The position numbers were made by a program, and so were the translations under genes. DNA of 64,000 bases from Panorpa germanica (lineage: Eukaryota; Arthropoda; Insecta; Mecoptera; Panorpidae), in assembly GCA_963678705.1 (NCBI GenBank), contig OY783209.1:8370001-8434000 (forward strand), written 5' to 3'. Shown piece after piece: positions 25,901 through 41,000 of this stretch (position 1 is the first letter of the stretch; each line of letters starts with the position of its first letter). The notes below the pieces were generated by a model, which saw only the letters and a program-made list of their open reading frames with translations, ran no database searches and was not told the origin of the DNA.

Positions 25901-28900
25901 CACAAGATACACCCATACTATAAAACAATGTTATATTCTACGTATAAAATTGAATTCAATCCTAAAAGGTTCTTGGCTTCTTCTGCGGTGTTTCTAGATA
26001 CTATCCTAAAATATGAGACTAACTTATTCATACTCATCGTAGCAAGAGCTTTAGTATTCCACGGTGGCAATTCAGGTAAATACTGCATCAGTATACGAAT
26101 ATTTGCTGTTTAAAGGTAAAAGCCAAGAAACAGGCAGAGTGAGTCGACTCGTCTTATTCTAATAATTTATAAATGTCTGATGCTTCTTGAAAGTGTACGG
26201 TGAAGTAGGGGAGAGGAAGGAGTGAGGGTGATGTGGAAAAACAGGTGGAATATATTGTAACTTGTTGCAAAGTGATTCCTAAATGCAAGGAAACATTGGG
26301 AGGGTTTTATTTTATCCAAAAACTTTACTGTCACTTTAAGTACTTTTAATAATAAGATACATATTTTATATATTTTGAAGGTGAGGTAAGTCAATCTATT
26401 TGTTATATTGACTTACTTAAGGGTTTGCGTTTCGAAGGAAATATATACTTATGCACCTTCGCTTGCTCAGTAGTTAGTGTGGCTGCCTCTAATTCCAAGA
26501 TATAAAATCATTGTGAAAAATTATTTTTTTGTATAGAATTTCACTTTATCCCCCACTCTAAAGTTATTTTAAAGTAACATAAATGTATAAATGTTAGTTT
26601 TTTCAAATTTTAATTTTTTAGTTCCTTCACTACTATTTTTGAGTAAAAAGACACAGTTGGTACAACTGTAAGTATAAAAAATATCAAAGTTAATAATAAT
26701 TTCAATTTCATATTATATATGGCAGCTATGGCATGGTATAAAATTATTGTGACGGTATAAAATCATCATGACGATATAAAATAAATTTATTATGAAGATG
26801 GCGGCAAATGTAGGCGCCCCCCTCTCCCAAAAACACATTTTTAAATAAAAGTTTGACTCTATTAAATCATGAAAAAATAAAATTGCAGTCAACCTTAAAA
26901 TGTTCTTAAACCGTCAACCTTAAAATATTACGAAATTTATTTTATTAATTAAAAAATAATACGAAGAAATAATTAATAACAATAAAATATAGTCATAATA
27001 TAATCAAAAATCAAAGGTAAACTTAAAAACATTTAAACATTTAAAAATTCAGTTTTTTAAATAAATTTAAATTTTAAATTTAAATAACGAACATTTTTAA
27101 AAAAGCTGCCATTGCTGAGTGCATTAGATTTTGCTATAATATTTCCCCTCCCCGCAAATTAAAGTCAGTCTCATTTTGCCCGCCTGTGAGGTAGGTCGTG
27201 TGTTTTTTTAAAAATTATTTTGTCATTTTTCTAAATTAACAGAACTTTTATTAAAGTAAATAATATAAAGTGTGTGTGTATGTGTGTTTGTGTAAATTTA
27301 ATTACATAACATAATTTTAGTGGCTTAATTAATTAATAAATCAAATTAAATTATAATACATATTATACAAATGTATTTAAAAATTAATTATCATCAAGTT
27401 CTGAAGAAGACATTTTATTTTAACTACTTGCACGCTATTGGTCAATGAGATCAGCTGACCGAAACGATCCGCGAAAATTAACGAAACTTTCCGATTATTT
27501 TCTCCTTGCTATTAATTTTTTGAGATCATTTGTTAAAATGTTTAAATTTTTTATATGTGTAAGAAAGAGACAGACAATTTTTAGATGAAAGTAATAAGTA
27601 CATGTGTACTTAATTTCCGCTCTGTGAATCAACACCTGCGTATTGACCAAGGTCAGAGGCTTTTAATTTATATTATTTTTAATTTTTAAAACGTAACATG
27701 TTTTTGCAAGTTTGAACAAGTATTTGTTTGCATGCTATAAATAGATTTGTTTTGAATATTTATTTTGATTTATGTTTTTTTTAGTAACTTTTATATTTTA
27801 CTAATGCATATGTATGTAATATTGAACGTTGAATAGTTTTTCACAGTGCAATTGTAATGGTAAGAAAAAGTATATCCCGATATTAAGTGCAAAATGTTCC
27901 GTAAATACTAGATAAGGATGAGTATTTGTTTTGAGATTGTCAAATAAATTTTGTTAATACTTCCCCCCGATGGGACGCTTATGTATTCGCTCATATTTTA
28001 TGAATCCGATAAAGTTTTCCGACTGCAGTGGCGGTAATGATTGCAACGTGATCGGACAATTTGGACACATTTAGAGGACCCAGACACGAATTGAAACAGA
28101 ACGTACAGCGGACAGGATGACAGTATGTGCTACATGCTACGTGCCATTTTCTATTTAAACTTTAAAGCAAGCTCAACAAAACTTCAAAGTAATCGATAGC
28201 ACAAAACACAACAACTGCAATGCTTAACTTATTGTTCAAGTAACTTCATTTAAAATGTGTGTTTTTTTGGTTTTCGTTGAAAGTAGCTTACTTTGGAATC
28301 TTTTGAAATAGTTACGAGAAAGTTATTTATTGAAAAACCATTTGTTATTTTCAAGAATAAAAGTACTGACAGTATAATGACATTGCAATAGTGAAAGAAA
28401 AAATTGGGTATTTCTTATTAATTAAAAAAACAACAAAATTAATCCTGTTTGCAAAATTGAATTGGAATGAGCTTGTGTCCTCATTTTTTAGAGCTTGATT
28501 TTTCAATTGTTGGTTGAAATTGATGTTAATAAATGTGTATTGGCGTGTCTATTTTATTAAATATCTAAATGTTGACGGAGATATAGCAATTAAAAATTTG
28601 AATTGTAGTTTTAGCGCTAGAAATGGTCGGCCATATTTGTATGACATGAAATGCATTTAAATTTTAGTTATTTGTTGAGTAGGTCAGTGCTGTGGTAATG
28701 TTTTGTAGCTGTTGGTAGTCGAAATAATCAAGTCAAGTCAAGAATAATAAGTTTTTATTTTATTTAACCCTGCTAAGGCAGACATAATATTGGAATTATA
28801 TTGTTCCTTGAAATAGCTGTAAATAATATTTAATATTTTGACATATAAATACATATAGCAGAGAGTAAGGTTGGCAGCGGTTGTGATGTCACATGAATTT

Positions 28901-31900
28901 GGAATGTGTACAACGTTGAACTCCCTTAATAATTAAAGAGACAAAATGACTTTTTTAATTGTTAATATCTCTTAACATATAAGGAGTTATTAAAAAATAA
29001 TTGAACATTTGAGGTTCTAGTAACCCACTTTATCAATATACAGTATACTTTTATAGAAATTAAGACATAGGACACAAGCCCATTATTATTATTAGTTAAG
29101 GTATCATCCACTAAATGCTTGGACGTTTCAATCGAAATCCAACTCTGGTTACGTCACTTGCAGCTACATTTAAATTATCATGAACATTGACTTGCTTTAT
29201 TGGTTCTAAATGCAGTTATTAGTTCAATTACTATGAAACTCTCTCTAATGTACGTCATAATTTAACTGTCCAATTAACTATTTATTACCCAGTAACTGTC
29301 TGGGGGTTACGTTTTATTGTCCTATTAGTCTTAAATTGCTTCAAAATTTCATTTTCATATTGTAATACATTTTTAAGAACATTTTTATTTGCCAAGCAGC
29401 GTTTTGAAGTGTTATTTCTTATTAGGGCATTTTAAAAAGAGATGGGAGGAGTTTTATAGAAAGTAAAAAATACTGCTTAAGGTGTACATTGCCATTAATA
29501 TCTTAGAGAAGCTACAAAGCTAATTTGCTTTTCAAACGCGTCTGAGAAGTGAGTTTGCAAAATGTTTACTAGCCGATGAAATGTATAATTTTTTATCTTT
29601 TTTCTATCTTACTGGAAATCATGGTTCATTATTTTTCATGAGTCAAAGAAATCGACATGGACCACAAGATCGTCTATGCGGTTGCCCACTTCGCCTACGC
29701 CTTCCGCCGCCAATTTTGTTTAAAATTATCTTTATTGATTTTTTGAAATTATTTACATACATACTTTACATTTTCTACTTTGTACTATGTGTAAATCTTT
29801 TTATCTAAAATAACAAAAGTTACCTATTACGTAAACGATTTTATCTATACATATAATGTTTTGTGACCTATTTGGTCTTACAATCTATTTACATTTATTT
29901 CTCATTTTAGAACGTTTTTTCCTTTTTTTTAAACTGAGTCTATTCTTTTGCACATTAGTATACTTCTCGAAAACACTTTTTAAGAATTATTCAATACAAA
30001 GAAGTTTTTTTAAGGATTAAAGACTTATCTAAGGATTAATAGTTATCAGATAGTGAAATATTTAGATTGCCTAAATTGTTTAAGTAAAATATTGCAAGAA
30101 TGAAACAACTATAGTTTGTGTTTTGTTGGAACTTTGAAATCGATATCAAATTATTTCCGAATAAGGTTTTAGGCTACAATTTTCCATACAAATCTTTGTA
30201 GAGAATGTGGTAGTTCTTATAATTGGAGGTCCTAAAAATTATAACGTCTTCCAAATCTATTACATCCATTTAAATGTACTAACCTGACAGAAAATGACTT
30301 TTCTTGGTATTTTGCTAAATTCAATTATATTTAGTCACAATTTACTGAGTTGGAGGTTCACTATACTGTAGCTTCTCAAGCCTCTTCTCCCCTCTGACTT
30401 ATAGGCTTACATGTATATATATATATACATATAAATGTAGTTAGAGGTAGCCTATGTTACGCCTCCAGCGATTGTTATTGGATACAATTAACTCATTGAA
30501 GTGTAAAGTTTTCCCAAAAAAATATTTCTAGAGGTAAAAACATGGGAAATCAAGAGAGAAAAATCTTTTTTCTCATAAATAAAAAATCCCCTAACTTTGT
30601 TACTTAGTTACATACAACTCGTTGTAACGCGTTTCTTTTCCTTTGTTACGTTATTGATATTTATCGAACTTACCCAAATGTAATTATCTTTTCAAAACAG
30701 CAAAATTATAAAAAAACATTTGAAATATATTGTGGTTCAAGCGCGGTATTTATTGTTAAATTTCTGTCTGGATTATGTATTTTAGCATAAAAAGATTTAT
30801 CCACTCGACTTGATTTGAAATGCGGTAAATAAATTTCATTCTTATAGTGGATGATGAAAATAGGTATTTTTACAATTCATTTTGCAAGTACTTTAAGCCA
30901 CATCCGTATTACCCTTTTTTCTTTTGTAGATGAGAAATGTTTTTCCATGAATGATTACCATATAACGGAAATAAAAAGGCGTTTTCATCAAAGTAAAATA
31001 CTTGAAATATCTTTTGCTAAAAAATGAGAAAAAATCACAGATCTCTATCCCAATATAATTCAGAAAACTAAGAAATTTAACTTTTGTATCACTATGACTA
31101 ATAAACATATAATATAAGTCACAATAAATCTAATAGTTGTGTAACATTATTAGTGCAGGTTGTACAATACTTTAAAAAAATATATGTATATATATTCAAA
31201 GTAAAGTTCAAGTTTAAAAGTTTAAAATTAGAGCCTGGAATGTCGAAGAGGCGCGGATTCAATCGGTAGATAAAAGCCATAGGGATGAGAGGCGGATTTT
31301 ATATTTACCTGGGGCCCATTCAAGACTTAATCCGGGTCCGAGATAATATATTCACATACTATAACAAGATTTAAAGAGTTTCAAATTTAATTTACTTCAA
31401 TAGTAGTATCAAAGATACGACAAAAACCGTAGCGTAGGAAGTAAGTACTAGTATTATACATTACAAATAGACTGTAGTATATGAGTAATATTCCTTTGTG
31501 TACTTCTTACATTGATATTACTTGTACATAGGGCATACTTTATGATATATACAAGTAAGTCTGTCTATACACTATATCAGTGGCAGCCAAAATAAGGCCC
31601 GTCGTCCAGTAAAGAGAATTTGTTACATTTTTGTGGTAATAAAATCTGAAAATATTCCAACACAAATACGGTTTTTCGTAATGTAGAACAGAAAATCTGA
31701 TTTTGATCTGAATAGAATAACTTTGGAGAATTGAAGTGGTTTGAAGTGGCCGGTCTACTACTCTTTATGTCTTAAGATGGCTCGTCTGCTCTAAAAGTTT
31801 GTGGACCACTGTTCTATGGTATACATTTATAAACTTCTTACCGAATCGTATCTCCAGACTTCACAGACAATGAATATCAATAAGAGGTTTATATTCCTTG

Positions 31901-31935
31901 TGATTCTATTGTGCTTTATGCTTGCCATCTGTCTG

Positions 31936-32019
<84 letters not shown>

Positions 32020-35000
32020 CCGTTACATATGTATTTAAGTTAAGTTAAGTAAACGATTTTACATAATATACAGTATTTTGTGACCAACTTTACTACTGTT
32101 TAGAAAATTAATTATTCTACCCTTTTGCGTATTAACACACTTACAAAATTTTTAAGAACATCAATTAAAGATTTACATAGATAAAATATTGCATTAATAT
32201 TTATGTTTATAAATATTTAAATTTTGATTAAAAAATTTATTGGTATCATTCTGTAAGATTACTAAATATGTCCTTAAAATTTTATTTATGTTTTGTTTTC
32301 TTTTGTTTATGATATTATTTAACCTTAAGGTGAAATAATACTTGGAGCTTGCAGCTTTAGATATTGATTCGCGTTTATAGTTACTTACATAAAACGATTT
32401 AAACATAAAAAAACATGTTTTTTTTGATAATATTTAAGCTGCTGTATAGTATCACCATCTATATTTCGCGAGAAAAAATGGCCAAGTATCGTATCACCTT
32501 AAATCGACGTTACTGAGTTTACCAGGTCTAGTGATATTTTCATTTTATTTACGAACTTACTATAAATTGAACGAGAGCTAAGTAACTTAGATTCTGCTGA
32601 AATTCCAGAAGCTGTAAAATAAAACACTTAAAAAAAATAAAATCAAAAATAAAACAAAAACAAGAAGAATAAACTGTTGGTTTTATATCATATAGCTTAT
32701 TTTATACGTTAAAGTAAACTCTTTTATATAAAAGGGATATTTTATGTTTGTATGTGTTTTGAAAAATAAGTTTTGTTTTTGTTTTTGTATTTTTTAAAAG
32801 TATATTTTCACCTAACATGTTGCGTGTTTAGACGTATATTTTAACGCTGCCCTATACACAACAAAATATAAACTGATATAAATTTTCACCATGTCCAAGT
32901 TTGTTTTACTACGTTATCCCCAGTGCCGAATTACGGTATCGTAGGGCAGTGGGCAACGGATACTGTGAAGGCACTTTTCTTCAATTATATGTTACAGAAA
33001 GATTTATTTATTATTTAAACATACTATTACTATATACGACGAGAATATAGACGTATTCAATACCCAAGTAGAAAAAGAATCTACGAATTAGGTTGTAGCA
33101 AACTAAATAGATTGTAACCTACGTTACAATTTTCTATACGAGAGGTAGAAATTATACGTTGGAATTAGCTTATACAGTTCAAAGTACGAAAGTTCGACGC
33201 ATACTTATTTTCGTTCAGAAATTACGGATACACTCATAAACAATTAATAAAATATCAATTAAGTATAGTAGATAAAAACGCCCTATATTGCTTTTTCACT
33301 TCTTCCACTCTGTTCATAAACTAAATATTATATTGTCAACTAGCAAAAATAACACATTGTAAAGTTCTCACGCGTAGAAAGATGCCACTATTCGTTGAAC
33401 TTGAATTAAGTTGGAGCTTTCTGAGGAGCTTTCGAGAGAAATGATTCTGTCTGGACGAATCCTGTATTAAATGCGAATGAAAGGGATACACGATACACGA
33501 GAAAGGCTCAGTAAAATATTTGTTTCGTTTAAATCCCCTCTATGCGTGCTTAAAGCTTCAACCAGAGCTTTTAAACCTTTCTTGATTTTGTTTGATTCTA
33601 AAATATTATCCATTCGTTTCTCGTAATTCAAGTATGTCTAACTTTTGTTCATTTTCGAAATATTAGTCCACTAATCACCTCTGTTCATGGGGACCACAAA
33701 CCAATATCATAAATTCCATTAATTTATACTTATTCTTTTTATCAAAAATTCATAAGTTTTTTTTATTTTAATTATAATTTGATGGGCTTCTTACATTCTT
33801 GATGGGACTTACATTACATTAATTTAGAGTGTTGTACTTGCAAGATCATCTTAAACATTTCCTCGCTTGATTCTTTCTGTAACCTCGTTCCTTACTTTTT
33901 TTTATATCGACTCCTTCTGCTTCCTCATCCTTACTTGAATTAGATCTAAAATTTCTTTTTGTGTAACCGTTTATATTGTATTTCCTTTTTTCTCTTTTTT
34001 GTTTCGTTGTGATTCATCTTTCTCTTAATTTTCTACGTATTTTTCATCCTCTTCTCCGTTTTTTATCAGCCCTTGATCTATTTTGCTTTATCCTTAACTT
34101 TAACATTAAGTCTTTTATTTCTTTCTTAAACTCTTCCTTTGTCACTTCTGGAATCACCTTCGTGTAATTGAAGTGATGTTAATCTTTCTCTGTCCTTATC
34201 ATTTTGCAATCTGCTCTAATATGCCCGAATTCTCCAATTCATAATTTGATATATTATCCTTACCAAGTGAATTTTGTACCCAATCGAAATATTCTACATC
34301 TATGATTAATTATTAACTTGTAACATAAAATTTATGTGGATACCAGGCCATTGTGGAATAAGAGGAAACGAAATTGCGGATAATTTAGCAAAGGAATCAA
34401 TAAATTTAGAAGTTGAGATGAAAGTGAAATTACCTTCATATGAAATTTTTAATATAATCAAAAAATTAACTTCAATTTGAGAAACACAGATTTCATTAAC
34501 AAAAGTCAGGTAAAAGGAAGAGATTGTTATATGTTACATCCAAATTTAGGTAAGTAAAGATGGTTTAGAAATGAGTCCCGCAAAATTATATCTACTATAA
34601 TCAGAATCAAAAGTAACCATTGTAAAACTCCAGCTCACCTGTACAAAATTAATATTAAATCTGACGATCTATCGTCAATCGATCTGACTTCAATGTGGTG
34701 AAGAAGGAATTTTGGATCATATTATATTTGAATGCATAAATTATAGTTTAGAAAGATCAAAATTGAATAGTGATATATTAGATGTGATTAAAACTTTTCC
34801 TGTTAATACTAAATTTTTGTTAAGTGATTCAAAATTAATTAGTGAATTATTGAAATATTTAGAAATTTGTAAAATTGAATATAAATTATGAAAGATGTAT
34901 AAAAAATGTTTGATGGTGGCTATGACGAAAGAAAATCAAGGCAAATAAGTAAATGAATATAAAAAAAAATAACTTGTAACATTTTCTTCCAATATTAATT

Positions 35001-38000
35001 TAGGTCTTGTTACGAGAAAGATAGGTTCACAACCACTGTTCCAGTTACTTGAAGATAACAGTGGAACAAATGTTTTGCATACTTGTGTTAAATTACAATA
35101 TAACAAATCCGAGAACATTTCAATTAAATTTATATAATATTAATGTAAAGCTATTATCTCAACAGACAAAGCTGTTGTTATAAAGTGAGGTTATGTGTAC
35201 ATATTAAGTAATTTGTTTATTTATTTAATACCACGAAGTTATCACAAACATTTAGGCAAATTATATTCTTGATTTTAATTTATATTCTAAGTATTTATGT
35301 AATACTTGTATAATAGTATTTCAACATTTATTTAACTGATTATGCAAAAGTTCTGCTTTAGTTTCTTCATTTATTTATCCAGTTATATATATAACCTAAA
35401 ATATTGTTGAATATTTCAGACCTCAATTTTTTAGGGATCGATTTTCTAATTGTTGATTGAAATAGATGTAAATTGATTGAGTAATTTAACTAATTGTTGA
35501 TTGAGTAAATGTATATTGGCATTTTTATTTTGTTAAATATCTAAATGTTGACGGAGATATAACAATTAAAATTTTTAATTGTAGTTTTAACGCTACAAAT
35601 GTCGGCCATATTTATGACGTAACATGTCGCACTATTAAGGGATAAGTCAGTCATTTGTTATATGTATAAGAGTATTGGAATTTCTGTATCTCCTAAACTA
35701 TAGCGAATTAATATAAAATAATTGAACATTTGAGGTCGTGGTCCAACTTTATCAATATATTGCAAACTTTTATAGAAATTAAGGCATGGTTCACAAGCCT
35801 ATTTGCAGTAATATTTTGATCTCAGTTTTCAGTGTACCTTATTAACAGGTTATAAAAGTAACAAAAAATATTCTACTAGTATGTATAAAATAACTAAACC
35901 TAGTTAGTAATAAAACCTTTTAAAATATACAGAGATGTATAATGCAGAGTATGCTGGTGCTTTAGCATTCAGTACCTTTATAATCTATAGTGTTTAATAT
36001 TTCGTCCGTTTGTTGGCTGAAGGCTAGAGTCTAGACTGGACCGAGATATTGATTTAGTTTCATTTAAATTATAAATAGATTTGTAACAATCGCGGAAGCT
36101 GTAGTAGTATACTCGTAGCAATGAAACTCAATTTAAAATCCATTTAAAATCATAGAGCCAGAAGTTTATTAAATTAAAAGCAAACCATTTATGTTTTGCT
36201 TAGGGTAATTGAAACCTATTTAAAAAAATTCGTTACATAATCAATTCCGCGTAACACAAACTGTAAATATTACCTTAAATTTATGTAATATTTTATTTAA
36301 AAGAAACAAAGTACTATTTAATCCAAAATGGACTTGTTCTACAAATTTATAGATACTTTATAATACTAAATTCTTAAATTGCACGTAACTGTATAATTAC
36401 TTAAATAACATATTAGAAACAACGCTTATATTTAAAACCTGAACTTTTTTAATACCATTAGAGCAACATCATCTTGTAACCATTCTGCATGTCTCTTTCA
36501 CACTGTTTGTATCAAAACGAGTGAAGTGAAATAAAAAATCTTTTGTAAATGTTTAATGATTGAAGAGAAAATGTTTGTAATATTTCATAAAAAATGTAGT
36601 TTTTTATCCGCTTATAATGAGTTCTAGACTAAGATGTTTCAGGGGGTCTACAACTACAGTGAAATGTCTTTTGCTTCTTTACTTAATGTTGCTACTAGCG
36701 CCTGACAACGGTTTCCAAATACCAGTAGAATAAAATAGAACACATTAAGAGAAAGGGCAGAGAAGAGTGTAAAGTCGTTCAGGACTAGAGATGTGGAAAG
36801 GATAAAGAGAAGAAAGATGTAAGACAAATAGCTTAAAGATTTAGAATGGACCTGGAGGAGAAGCTACAGCAGATGAAGAGTATGTTTTAGGAGGAGAGTG
36901 GAAACAAGAAAGAGCGTGAAAGAATTGTTATGAGAAGGATTGGAGGAACAAAATGAGCAAGACAGTGAAAGAAAGCAAAGGGGGAAGGAATTAGACTATT
37001 GTCTAAATTAGCTTAAGCTAAATAAAACTATATTACATGTAATGAATCAAAAAGGAGATTAAAACGTCAGAAAGCTAAAAAATTATAAGAAATACAATAC
37101 AATACAATAAATTTTGGTTGTAAGTCCTTGATTAATAATGACCTAGTTTTTCTCTCTCACCAAACTTAATTGTGGTCTGAATTAACTTTTTCTCGAGTCA
37201 CCTGGTATATAGACTATCTCACTCACTCTCATTTTGTTTCAAGAAGTGCGAGTGAAACAAAAACATGTTGCATGGCCAGCAACATTTATGGTAGTGAATA
37301 CAAGTCCAGGCAAGTATCTTGGATAAAACGTTTACATTTATTTGATGTACTGTACTCTCCTACCTCGTGAAATCATCAGTGAAGTGGTGTCAGGATAGGA
37401 TACGATATGGGAGCAAGGTCTATTGTCATCCAGGAATAAAGCTATATTGTAGTTAGCCCTCTCTTTCTTCCCCTACACCCCGTGAACCGTACTCGTGCCC
37501 CAGAATCTGTTAGTATCCGTCGACATCTGTTACAAACCCATGAAAGTAGGTCGACGTATTTATATACAAATTACACATATACATAAAAGTATTTCCCGTG
37601 GAAACATCCCTTATTACACACACACACATACATATATAAATAAAGAGACGGATACGATTCCAATGCTATCAGAATTAAATGTACTTAAAAACTCTTTTCA
37701 CGTCGTTTTCGTTATTGTATTCTCCTTGTTGTCTTGAGTTTTTCTGCAATCTTTGATTCGGATCGTTGTACATGTACGTACATTATGTTTTGTATGTTTA
37801 ATGTTTTGCGTCAGACTGTCATGGTCTAGTTGTAGTGGCATTGAAACTGTTATTTCTATACCTTAGTCTCACATTCGAATATCCGTCGCATGACTATATT
37901 CTTTCTTGACCTTTCGAATCCAAAAAGGACTGACATAGTAGTGCGACTGAGAGAATAACGTTTCCCAACCATGAGAATGTAACCAGCGCCCTCACACTGA

Positions 38001-41000
38001 AAGCGACGAAGTCGTGTAGATATGTACGTTTATTTCAAACCTGAAACTCATTCCTATCTAGCTGAGATTTTTGTATAACAAAAAATGGTAAAGAGTGATA
38101 ATGTCTCCAAACCCATTCAGAGAAACATCCCCATGTGATGTTTTATGTTTCGCTCAGTTACTTTTAAGCCCCAAATATACTATCACTCTATCAGTACCGT
38201 AGTAGCCCCTATTTCTTAAATGATCACCGTATAGATAACCTAATATAGCTCAAAGTGCAAGATTTAGGAATTGACTAAAGTTAAAACAAGTTGTGCCGTA
38301 TAAATTTACGATACAATGAAAAAAATCTGTCTTAATAATTTTTTATAATATACATAGCAGCTTTATGAGTTTTATAATGTAAATATGAGCAAATCTCTTT
38401 GACCTCCAGTTGCAACTTTAAGGTCAAAGTTGTAAGATGTCAACTATCTAGCTTGACTGTATAATGGGCTTGTGTCTTCATTTTTTAGTGGTTGATTTTT
38501 CAATTGTTGATTGAAATTGATGTTAATAAATGTGTATTGGCGTATTTATTTTATTAAATATTGAAATGTTGACGGAGATATAGCAATTAAAAGTTTGAAT
38601 TGTAGTTTTAGCGCTAGAAATGGTCGGCTATATTTGTATGATGTGAAATGCATTTTAACGTCAATTTTTTGTTGAGTAGGTCAGTGCTGTGGTAATGTTT
38701 TGTAGCTGTTGGAAGTCGAAATAATCAAGTCAAGTTAAAGAATAATAAGTTTTTATTTTATTTAACCCCGCTAAGGCAGACATAATATTGAAATTTGATT
38801 GTTCCTTGAAATAGCTGTAAATAATATTCGATATTTTGATATATAAATACATATAGCAGAGATTTATGAGCTGTGAGGTTGGTAGCGGTTATGATGTCAC
38901 ATGCATTTGCAATGTGTACAACGTTGAATCCCTTTAATAATTAAAGAGATAAAATGACTTTTTTAATTATTAATATGTCTTAACATATAAGGAGCTATTT
39001 AAAAATAATTGAACATTTGAGGTTCTAGTAACGCTCTTTATCAATAAATAGTACACTTTTATAGAAATTAAGACATAGGACATAAGCCCATTGACAGTTC
39101 TCCGACGGTAGTCATAGAGACATTGACTGCTTTTAGAATGTTATCTTTAAAAATCAATTGGAATGTTTAATATATTTTCACGTTCTCAGGTAGAAAATGT
39201 AATACTATAATTAGCTTGTAGTAAGCTAGCAAGTGTGAAGAAGTATAGATAAAAACCCGCCAGATTAGCTAGTGACAAGCTATCTGATGAAAGTAACGGT
39301 GCAAGCCAATTTTCTTCTTACGTTTATCTTAATTTATTGTACAAGTAAAAACGGGTACTATCCTATCAAAAACCATGACAATCAATCGTGCACACTCTAT
39401 AAGTGTTAGTCTTTTGTATATGTATAGACTGTATAGAACATCTTTCAAAAGAAACGGCATTATCAGATCTTATTGATCGGGTTGAAAATTATTTCAAGAA
39501 GCATCCGAACAAGAACATATTGACGTTGCGGACTTGACACACAGTGCTATGCCACGTGACAGTCTTACTAGTAAACTACTCGTCTTTCTCATTCTAGGAT
39601 TGTGTTGTCATCACTCCTTTCTCTTCCTTCTCAAACTCCATTCCTCCTAAAGTCACCCACTTCGACCTCGCACTCCTACTCGAAGTGTATTGTCAGTGGT
39701 CTAACATGAAGTGGTCTCACGCTATCTCTTAGACAAGTGGACGATGGAACAGCGGGGGAATAAGATCGGGAATGTCTTGCACACGAATGATTGACATGCA
39801 GTATGCAATGACTATTTCAAGATTATCTCTGAAATTATGTGGGATTGGTACAGTGATCTAAGACAGGACTGAAAAGTAAAATAAAAAGTATGAAACAGTA
39901 AAAGTAAAGGAGAAGACCATAAGACTCTCTTCATCTGGCAAACATTGGATTACCATTATGATTTCTTACATATAAGCGTGACAAATCTTGCATTTTTCGA
40001 CACAAATATAAAAATGTTCTTTCTTATCTTGCACTTATTTGTACACATTCCAATATACCGCAGGCTGACCATGTGAGGTACATGGGAATACACCTAGATA
40101 GGAGGCTTACTTGGAAGAAACACTACAACTGCGGAAGATGTACTGGCTGATAGGACGGAAGTCACAACTTAGCACAGAAAAAAAACTCCTGCTCTACAAA
40201 TCCATACTTAAACCGGTATGGTCATATGGTATACAACTATGGGGTACTGCATCTACCACAAATATTGAGATAATCCAAAGATTTCAGTCCAAAATGCTAA
40301 GGATTGTCACGAATGCACCATGGTTTATACCTAATCACATAATACATCGGGATCTGGATATACCTACAGTAAAAGAAGAAATTGTGCTTAGAACCAAAGT
40401 GTACAAGGAGAGAATAATAGAACATCCAAACAATTTGGCCAGCTGTCTAATGTCCAATATTTCCACAGTACGCAGACTGAAAAAGAAGGTACCTCAGGTC
40501 CTACTAGCCAAATAAACAGAATCTAGGATCTATTAAAATTGAGGGATGAGTCGATGGGCATATTCCGCGCAAGATATTTTATTTTGACATACCTATCGCT
40601 AAATGTCCTATAAGCAGGACAGATTGTAATAATCTTTAGAAATAAAAAAAAAAATTGTGCACATTCAATCATTAAACATTTATCGCGCAAAGAAAGAGGT
40701 GAAGGTAGAAAAAAGTAAGAAGGACAATTTGCGTCCTTCCTAATTTAAAGAAGTCGCACTTCTGTAAGAAGAACTATTACTACCTCTAATATGAGATGTC
40801 ATCATAAATTCGGTAATTCCCCTAATACATATTCAATTTAACATTTTCTTCAATACACTAGCGTGTTCAACTTATCTTTTTACAAGGAGGAATCAACAAA
40901 AAAATAAGTAGACATTATTTAATATTCTTGTTACACCGGAAATTATATTTTTCCTGTGAATTTATTTAATATTTAATGTAAACAAATGAAAAATAAAAAA

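Noticed and set aside
26460..26515. tRNA-like string GCTCAGTAGTTAGTGTGGC
   Set aside because: No B box or cloverleaf follows; at most a SINE head fragment.
31801..32043. Open frame ending in a Tyr-Ile repeat
   Set aside because: The repeat is translation of the (TA)n microsatellite.
33976..34167. Phe/Leu/Ser-rich plus-strand frame
   Set aside because: It comes from a pyrimidine-rich tract; no support for coding.
38270..38400. Faint similarity to family B (AAAACAAGTTGTGCCGTATAA)
   Set aside because: Only about 40 bases agree and neither CGGCGGTGACT end is present.
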